Below are positions 1-4,830 of a DNA stretch of 7,354 bases, in pieces. This DNA is from an uncultured Bryobacterales bacterium. GTDB taxonomy: Bacteria; Acidobacteriota; Terriglobia; Bryobacterales; Bryobacteraceae. Position numbers and translations under genes: made by a program. The notes under the pieces are model-generated. The model searched no databases and had not been told where the DNA came from. It saw only the letters and a program-made list of their open reading frames with translations. Positions within the stretch are counted from its first letter, which is position 1. Every line of letters starts with the position of its first letter. Location of the stretch: the NCBI GenBank assembly GCA_937859895.1, contig CALMAV010000526.1:1-7354 (forward strand). Direction: 5' to 3'.

Positions 1-2259
1 CTGCTCATCTATGGCTTGGCTTCAAACGCCGAGAACCTAAGCAAGCGCTTACCTAATCTCCAGACTCCCCGGAGCTTCGAGTTTGAGCAAATGTCGTTTG
101 CCAGTCTCTTCAACTCTTATTTCGTCCGGCTTGTGGCGGCTGTTTTCTTGCTCGGGCTTGCGGCTCATTACTACTTGGCCCGGTACGACATGCTGCTGGA
201 TGACCACGGCAGTTTCCTCGTCGGGATCAATTGGGTTGCTGACCACATTGAGCTTCCTCTCCAGTGGCTGATGATTTTCGCAGCTGTTCTGGCGGCGTTG
301 TTGGTGCTGCTCCGCCGGGCTAAATTCGCCTTGCTGCTGCTGCTTATTCTGCCAGTGCGATACATACTTCCCTCGCTGATCTCTAGCGTGTACGTGCGAC
401 CGAATGAGCTTGCTTTGGAGAGGCCATACATTCACGACCACATTGAGGCAACACGGTCCGCTTACGCGTTAGATACCAACGCCAAGGAAGAGACATTGCA
501 GCCACAAGCTGAGGTGCCACTCGATTATTCCAAGCACAAAGCATTACTCGATAACGTCCGGCTCTGGGATTGGCGAGCTTTCCACGACACGGTGTCGCAG
601 ATTCAGCCGCTCCGGCCTTACAGTTACAGAGATACTGACGTGGATCGGTATGACATTGACGGTCAGATGCGACAGGTGCTGGTCGCCCCTCGTGAACTCG
701 ACATTCGACAAATCGGTGAGGCCCGCAGTCGCTGGATTAATCCTCACCTGATTTACACCCACGGCTATGGCATCGTAATGGCGGAGGCGAAGCGCATTAC
801 TGCCGATGGTCTCCCCTACCTTTTTATTGAAGATGCGCCGCCGGTTGTGCACACCAAGAGTCTGCAACTCACTAAACCTGAAATTTACTACGGTGAGGTA
901 GCGCACGAACCGGTTTTCGTAGATACCAGCCAGCAAGAATTCAACTACCCGTCTGGTTCACAACAAGCTGTCAGCACGACGTACAGCGGTACGGGGGGCT
1001 TTCTTGTGTCGCCTCTGATGCGACTGGCGGCAGCAGTCCACTACAGTGACCTCAATATGCTGATCACTAACTACATCAACGGGCATAGCCGCATGATGAT
1101 CCGCCGTGCGGTTCCAGATCGATTGAGTGCACTGGCAGGGTTCGTTAATTGGGATTCAGATCCATATCTGGTGGTGACGAAAGCCGGCAGGCTTGTTTGG
1201 ATCAATGATGGCTACATGACGTCCGATTCCCATCCTTATTCCCGCGAATTGGACATCGGCACCGGTCAATCGGTTAATTACATTCGCAACTCAGTAAAGG
1301 CGACCGTGGATGCCTACACTGGCGAAACAAATCTATATGTATTTGATCCGAATGACATTCTTATTCAGGCGTATTGGAAGCTCTTTCCAGAGCTGTTCAA
1401 GCCCGCTTCTGCAATGCCTGCTGACATACGTGCGCATGCGCGTTATCCGGAGACACTGTTCAGCGCCCAAGCCGAGATTTATCGGACGTTTCATATGCGA
1501 GACGCGGACAGTTTTTACAACCGCGCGGATCTATGGGACTTGGCACGCACCGGAAGCCGTAGCGGCGACAATAGCTCGAGTGCCTTTGCGCCGACGTATG
1601 TCGTTGCGACATTGCCAGGCGAAACGAAGCCCGAGTTTCTACTGATCACACCCTTCACGCCGGCAAACAAAGACAATCTCATTGGCTTCATGTCGGCACG
1701 TTGCGATGGCGATCATCTGGGCCAGCTTATCTTCCAGCACTTGGGCAAGCAAAGTATTGTCTATGGCCCGATGCAGGTGAACGCGCTCATCAATCAGGAT
1801 CAAACAATTTCAAAAGATCTGACGCTCTGGAACCAGCAAGGGTCACAGGTGCTGCGTGGGCAGACACTGGTCTTGCCAATTGACAGCAGTTTTCTCTATG
1901 TCGAGCCAATTTATATTCAGGCGTCGCAGGCCAGCATGCCGCAATTGAAGAAGGTGGCACTGTCCATGGGCAATCACCTGGCATATGCAAATACGTACGA
2001 GCAGGCTTTAGGGCAGCTGATCGGCCAGACCGGAGGGAGTGTGCCGTCCAATGATTTGCCGATCAATGGCGGTAGCACCGACCCGGGAATTACGGCAGCA
2101 ACGAGCGGTCCGCCTCAGCGTACAACAACGGACGCTGCGCAGCTTCTCCAGGAGATCAGAGGTCACCTTAACCGATATCGAGAACTTAGCTCCCAGGGCA
2201 AGTGGGGTGAGGCAGGCAAAGAACTCGATGATGTGCAGGGGCTGGTTCAGAAGCAGTAG
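1..2259 (+). CDS. UPF0182 family membrane protein, 5' end outside window
   Basis: This is the C-terminal 752 codons of a UPF0182 (COG1615) protein, a conserved integral membrane family of unknown function. The frame is open to base 1, so the TTG at 16 is not a credible start. Family members usually have about seven N-terminal membrane spans. Only the last three are visible here (about residues 43-60, 87-104 and 108-127, counting codon 1 at base 1), so roughly four spans are missing to the left. After the spans comes a long, presumably extracytoplasmic domain with family-typical motifs: VRPNELALERPYI (132-144), DNVRLWD (184-190), DVDRYDIDG (from 213), YTHGYG (252-257), FNYPSG (314-319) and LTLWNQQGS (from 607). 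The protein ends in a low-complexity Gly/Ser/Thr linker and a short charged helical tail, also common in the family. Assignment to the family is firm; biochemical role is unknown. The gene ends 3 bp from the convergent DUF2339 gene. Confidence 0.93.
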   Translation: MLIYGLASNAENLSKRLPNLQTPRSFEFEQMSFASLFNSYFVRLVAAVFLLGLAAHYYLARYDMLLDDHGSFLVGINWVADHIELPLQWLMIFAAVLAALLVLLRRAKFALLLLLILPVRYILPSLISSVYVRPNELALERPYIHDHIEATRSAYALDTNAKEETLQPQAEVPLDYSKHKALLDNVRLWDWRAFHDTVSQIQPLRPYSYRDTDVDRYDIDGQMRQVLVAPRELDIRQIGEARSRWINPHLIYTHGYGIVMAEAKRITADGLPYLFIEDAPPVVHTKSLQLTKPEIYYGEVAHEPVFVDTSQQEFNYPSGSQQAVSTTYSGTGGFLVSPLMRLAAAVHYSDLNMLITNYINGHSRMMIRRAVPDRLSALAGFVNWDSDPYLVVTKAGRLVWINDGYMTSDSHPYSRELDIGTGQSVNYIRNSVKATVDAYTGETNLYVFDPNDILIQAYWKLFPELFKPASAMPADIRAHARYPETLFSAQAEIYRTFHMRDADSFYNRADLWDLARTGSRSGDNSSSAFAPTYVVATLPGETKPEFLLITPFTPANKDNLIGFMSARCDGDHLGQLIFQHLGKQSIVYGPMQVNALINQDQTISKDLTLWNQQGSQVLRGQTLVLPIDSSFLYVEPIYIQASQASMPQLKKVALSMGNHLAYANTYEQALGQLIGQTGGSVPSNDLPINGGSTDPGITAATSGPPQRTTTDAAQLLQEIRGHLNRYRELSSQGKWGEAGKELDDVQGLVQKQ

Positions 2260-2262
2260 TAA

Positions 2263-3387
2263 TCAATGAGTGCGCGATCGGGTGCGGCTATAAAGAAACG
2301 ACGCTCCAAGCAACAGTGCGCCAAGAACGACGAACGCAGTGATGCGGGCCGCGTAGTTCAGTTGCCATATATCGTAAAGGTAAAGTTTGGCAACCACCAA
2401 GCCAAGGAACACTGAACCAAGTGAGCGATTAACTGCTGTTGCCTTAGCCAGGCCGAGCGCTAGCAGCGTAATGCCGTAGCTGGCAAGCAGAACCGAAGCC
2501 AGGGTGGACGCAGTTGCCCCGGTTGGAAACCACTCGGCAATGGCTCGAGCTCCAGCAATAACCGCGAAGCAGTGGCCAATGACATGAGCGCAAACACGAA
2601 TTGCTTCGGGAACGACCGAAGTCATCTTTGAGGCTGCAAAGCTTACTACCGACAGCCCGACTGCTAACCAAAAGAATCGGAGATAGCCGTGCGGTTCGAT
2701 ACGCGCGAGAGCCGCAATGAAGATAGCAATCGCGCTGAGACTTAAGAGCGGACGGCTACTCTGCTTTGTCCCAACAAAGAGAGCTTGACCTTGCAATAGC
2801 AGCAGGTAAACGGCTTCGACCGTGCTCCAAATCTGGGGTCGCGCCAGCTCAACCAGTTGCGGAGTTAGCAAGGTTCCAAATAAACCCAAGGCTGTTATGG
2901 CCACGTTCTTTCGCAGCAGCGATAGCGCCACGGTCGCCTGGCAAAGCAGCAGAATCAGAATGAATGCCGGGACGGCTCCGATCAGCTTGTAGTAGCCATA
3001 TGCAGCATAAAGCGATATGAAGAGGGCAGCTAATCCGCAACCGGCCAAGCCTTGCGAGAGGATACGTCCCTGGCGGCGATCAATCCACTCGGATGCACCT
3101 AGCAGGAGCGCGCCAGTAAGCAGACCAATACCCACTCGCGCAGCCGGACCGATCCAACCACTATCGGCTGCGTATTTGAAGAAGAACAGGATGCCGAGCG
3201 CAAGGGTCAACGCCCCGATGCGATTGACAATCGTCAGAGCGAAGGGGGAGTCGGCCGGCTTTGCAGAAATTTCCGGCCTGACCGACGTCAGAGAAAGGCG
3301 GTTTTCCAGAGCCGAGACTCGGGCTTGAAGCTCTTCAATCTGACGTTGCAGACCGAGGTTATCGGAGGAGTCAGCCGGCCCCGCCAT
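2263..3387 (-). CDS. DUF2339 family multi-pass membrane protein
   Basis: This 374-residue protein resembles DUF2339 (COG5373), a predicted membrane family of unknown function. Residues 13-31 form a short coiled coil with L13, I17, L20, V24, L27 and L31 at a/d spacing. A linker follows, then about 11-12 hydrophobic spans between residues 55 and 366. The first membrane block (NRIGALTLALGILFFFKYA, then GWIGPAARVGIG) and the last (AKLYLYDIW, then RITAFVVLGALLLGASFLY) match the family pattern. Many DUF2339 proteins are about twice as long, so this is a compact member rather than an obvious truncation: both family ends are present. The ATG lies 9 bp after the ispG stop on the same strand, so it is probably the second gene of an ispG operon. 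No strong Shine-Dalgarno sequence is visible (CACCTATCA precedes the ATG), which fits translational coupling. Its stop faces the UPF0182 stop across 3 bp. Family call is good; function unknown. Confidence 0.85.
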   Translation of the reverse strand: MAGPADSSDNLGLQRQIEELQARVSALENRLSLTSVRPEISAKPADSPFALTIVNRIGALTLALGILFFFKYAADSGWIGPAARVGIGLLTGALLLGASEWIDRRQGRILSQGLAGCGLAALFISLYAAYGYYKLIGAVPAFILILLLCQATVALSLLRKNVAITALGLFGTLLTPQLVELARPQIWSTVEAVYLLLLQGQALFVGTKQSSRPLLSLSAIAIFIAALARIEPHGYLRFFWLAVGLSVVSFAASKMTSVVPEAIRVCAHVIGHCFAVIAGARAIAEWFPTGATASTLASVLLASYGITLLALGLAKATAVNRSLGSVFLGLVVAKLYLYDIWQLNYAARITAFVVLGALLLGASFLYSRTRSRTH

Positions 3388-3396
3388 TGATAGGTG

Positions 3397-4632
3397 CTAC
3401 ACCAGAACCGGTTCAGCTACGCCGTAGCGCTGGCCGACATACTTCTCAAGGATGTCGCGGAACTCTGCTACGATTGCATCCCCTCGCAGCGTGGTATACA
3501 ACTTGCCATCTACATAAACGGGTGCTACCGGCGATTCAAAAGTTCCTGGGAGCGAGATGCCGATGTTGGCGTGCTTTGATTCACCCGGCCCGTTAACGAT
3601 GCAGCCCATGACGGCGACTTTCATTTCCTCGACACCCGTGTATTTCTCGCGCCAGACGGGCATCTGTTCGCGCAAGTAGGTCTGGATTTGATCGGCCATG
3701 TCTTGGAAAAATGTACTAGTGGTACGCCCGCACCCGGGGCAGGCAGCCACCTGTGGAGTGAAGCTGCGCAGATTCAGACTTTGCAGAACTTGCTGGCAAA
3801 CAATTACCTCGTCGGTGCGATCCCCGTTCGGCAGAGGCGTTAACGAAGCACGAATGGTATCGCCAATTCCCTGCTGGAGCAGAACCGAAAGTGCTGCGGT
3901 GGTAGCGACAATCCCTTTGGAGCCGAGCCCAGCTTCAGTCAAACCAACATGCAATGGATAATCGCAGCGTCTAGCCAGCATCTCATAGACGTGCACGAGG
4001 TCTTGAACATTGCTGACTTTGGCACTCAGGATGATGTAGTCGTGCCGAAGACCAACTTGTTCGGCGAGCTCGGCACTTCGAATTGCGCTCTCGACAATTG
4101 CGAGCTTTGTTACATCCATTGCCGTCAGGGGCTCAGGCGACAAGGAGTTCTCATCCATCATCTTCGTGAGTAAGGAGGCGTCCAGCGAACCCCAGTTCAC
4201 GCCGATCCGCACTGGGCGGTCATATTCAATGGCGGCCTCGATCATTACACGAAAGTTGTCGTCCTGTTTGCGGCCAATATCTACATTACCGGGGTTGATG
4301 CGGTACTTGGACAGGGCCCGCGCACACTCGGGATACTTCTTTAGAAGCAGGTGTCCGTTGTAGTGAAAGTCACCAATGATGGGAACATTGACGCCAAAGC
4401 TACGGAGAGTATCGACAATCACGGGAACTGCCCGGGCTGCTTCTTCGGTGTTGACCGTGACGCGGACCAACTCCGAACCGGCACGCGCCAGATCCATAAT
4501 CTGGTTCACGGTCGCTGTGGAGTTTGCAGTGTCCGTGTTGGTCATTGACTGCACCACAATCGGATGGGAACCGCCAACCTTGACTCCTCCAATGTTGACA
4601 GTCGCCGAGATCCGGCGTGGCAGAGCGGGCAT
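3397..4632 (-). CDS. ispG: 4-hydroxy-3-methylbut-2-enyl-diphosphate synthase (IspG/GcpE)
   Basis: IspG converts 2-C-methyl-D-erythritol 2,4-cyclodiphosphate to HMBPP, the penultimate step of the MEP pathway to IPP and DMAPP, in the cytoplasm with a [4Fe-4S] cluster. The 411-residue product has the N-terminal TIM-barrel part (VGGSHPIVVQSMTNTDT near residue 19, VPIIGDFHYNGHLLL near 83, KYRINPGNV near 109, VRIGVNWGSLD near 141, YPLHVGLTEAG near 225) and the C-terminal iron-sulfur part. The cluster ligands are all present: C298 and C301 in CPGCGR, C344 in MGCIVNGPGE, and E351, which sits seven residues after C344 exactly as Glu312 follows Cys305 in E. coli. It is longer than the 372-residue E. 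coli enzyme but within the range of the bacterial family. The ATG start is preceded by GGAGG at 13 nt spacing, and no alternative in-frame start lies between that site and the ATG. It is likely the promoter-proximal gene of a two-gene unit with the DUF2339 gene. Confidence 0.97.
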   Translation of the reverse strand: MPALPRRISATVNIGGVKVGGSHPIVVQSMTNTDTANSTATVNQIMDLARAGSELVRVTVNTEEAARAVPVIVDTLRSFGVNVPIIGDFHYNGHLLLKKYPECARALSKYRINPGNVDIGRKQDDNFRVMIEAAIEYDRPVRIGVNWGSLDASLLTKMMDENSLSPEPLTAMDVTKLAIVESAIRSAELAEQVGLRHDYIILSAKVSNVQDLVHVYEMLARRCDYPLHVGLTEAGLGSKGIVATTAALSVLLQQGIGDTIRASLTPLPNGDRTDEVIVCQQVLQSLNLRSFTPQVAACPGCGRTTSTFFQDMADQIQTYLREQMPVWREKYTGVEEMKVAVMGCIVNGPGESKHANIGISLPGTFESPVAPVYVDGKLYTTLRGDAIVAEFRDILEKYVGQRYGVAEPVLV

Positions 4633-4645
4633 GTGTGGACTAGAA

Positions 4646-4650
4646 CCTCC
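4646..4650 (-). promoter_or_regulatory. ribosome binding site of ispG
   Basis: The minus strand reads GGAGG here, 13 nt before the ispG ATG. The spacing is longer than ideal, but this is the only purine-rich anti-SD match upstream, and no nearer in-frame start codon exists to use it. Confidence 0.5.
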
Positions 4651-4669
4651 GGGAAACCTTCAGTTTACC
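4651..4669 (-). repeat. imperfect inverted repeat in the ispG leader
   Basis: On the ispG strand the sequence is GGTAAAC-TGAAG-GTTTCCC: seven-base arms with one mismatch around a five-base loop. It directly abuts the GGAGG site, so if it folds in the mRNA it could affect access to the ribosome binding site. It is short and could be chance; no known riboswitch or leader family was recognised. Confidence 0.3.
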
Positions 4670-4739
4670 AACGCAAATACGTGAGGCTGAAAGCTGGGAG
4701 TGCGGGGTAGGAAGACACTGGCGGTTTCCGTCAGAAGTC

Positions 4740-4767
4740 GGTACTGTCCGTACCAGAGAGCTTTAAT
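4740..4767 (+). promoter_or_regulatory. possible promoter or operator: GGTAC inverted repeat followed by TTTAAT
   Basis: GGTAC (4740-4744), a five-base spacer TGTCC, then GTACC (4750-4754) form a perfect inverted repeat. Seven bases later TTTAAT (4762-4767) resembles a -10 box. The repeat sits about where a -35 element would be, so a regulator binding there could control the downstream gene. This is speculative because no -35 consensus is present and five-base arms arise often by chance. Confidence 0.2.
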
Positions 4768-4794
4768 GGACCATTTGTGCCGCGCACCCACGAG

Positions 4795-4818
4795 CGGTCA
4801 TACCGTATTACAGTGTAA
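4795..4818. repeat. two short adjacent inverted repeats before the plus-strand start
   Basis: CGGT-CAT-ACCG (4795-4805) and TTAC-AGT-GTAA (4808-4818) are perfect dyads with three-base centres, separated by two bases. The second overlaps the purine-rich AAGG that precedes the ATG at 4831. They could be operator half-sites or chance; no regulator family is assigned. Confidence 0.25.
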
Positions 4819-4820
4819 GG
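4817..4820 (+). promoter_or_regulatory. weak ribosome binding site of the plus-strand gene
   Basis: AAGG lies 10 nt before the ATG at 4831. It is weak, but an in-frame TGA at 4822-4824 rules out a start further upstream in this frame, and the methyltransferase domain begins within a few dozen residues of this ATG. Confidence 0.45.
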
Positions 4821-4830
4821 TTGAACTCGA

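Larger units (their letters stand above)
4633..4830. other. divergent intergenic region between ispG and the methyltransferase-glycosyltransferase gene
   Basis: These 198 bp must carry the start signals of both divergent genes. No convincing full -35/-10 pair was found for either direction. A TTTAAT hexamer at 4762-4767 matches five of six bases of a plus-strand -10 box but lacks a recognisable -35. Short inverted repeats lie at 4651-4669, 4740-4754, 4795-4805 and 4808-4818. No RNA gene or credible small protein gene was seen. Confidence 0.7.

Noticed and set aside
2039..2269. 76-codon plus-strand frame overlapping the end of the UPF0182 gene
   Set aside because: It is an alternative frame through the linker and tail of UPF0182 and also runs into the convergent gene; no independent support.
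2260..2300. Bidirectional terminator at the convergent junction
   Set aside because: The local CGATCG palindrome is too short and no GC hairpin followed by a T-run exists on either strand.
4654..4700. Possible sigma-70 promoter for ispG, with TAAACT as -10 on the minus strand
   Set aside because: It matches only four of six bases and there is no acceptable -35 at normal spacing.
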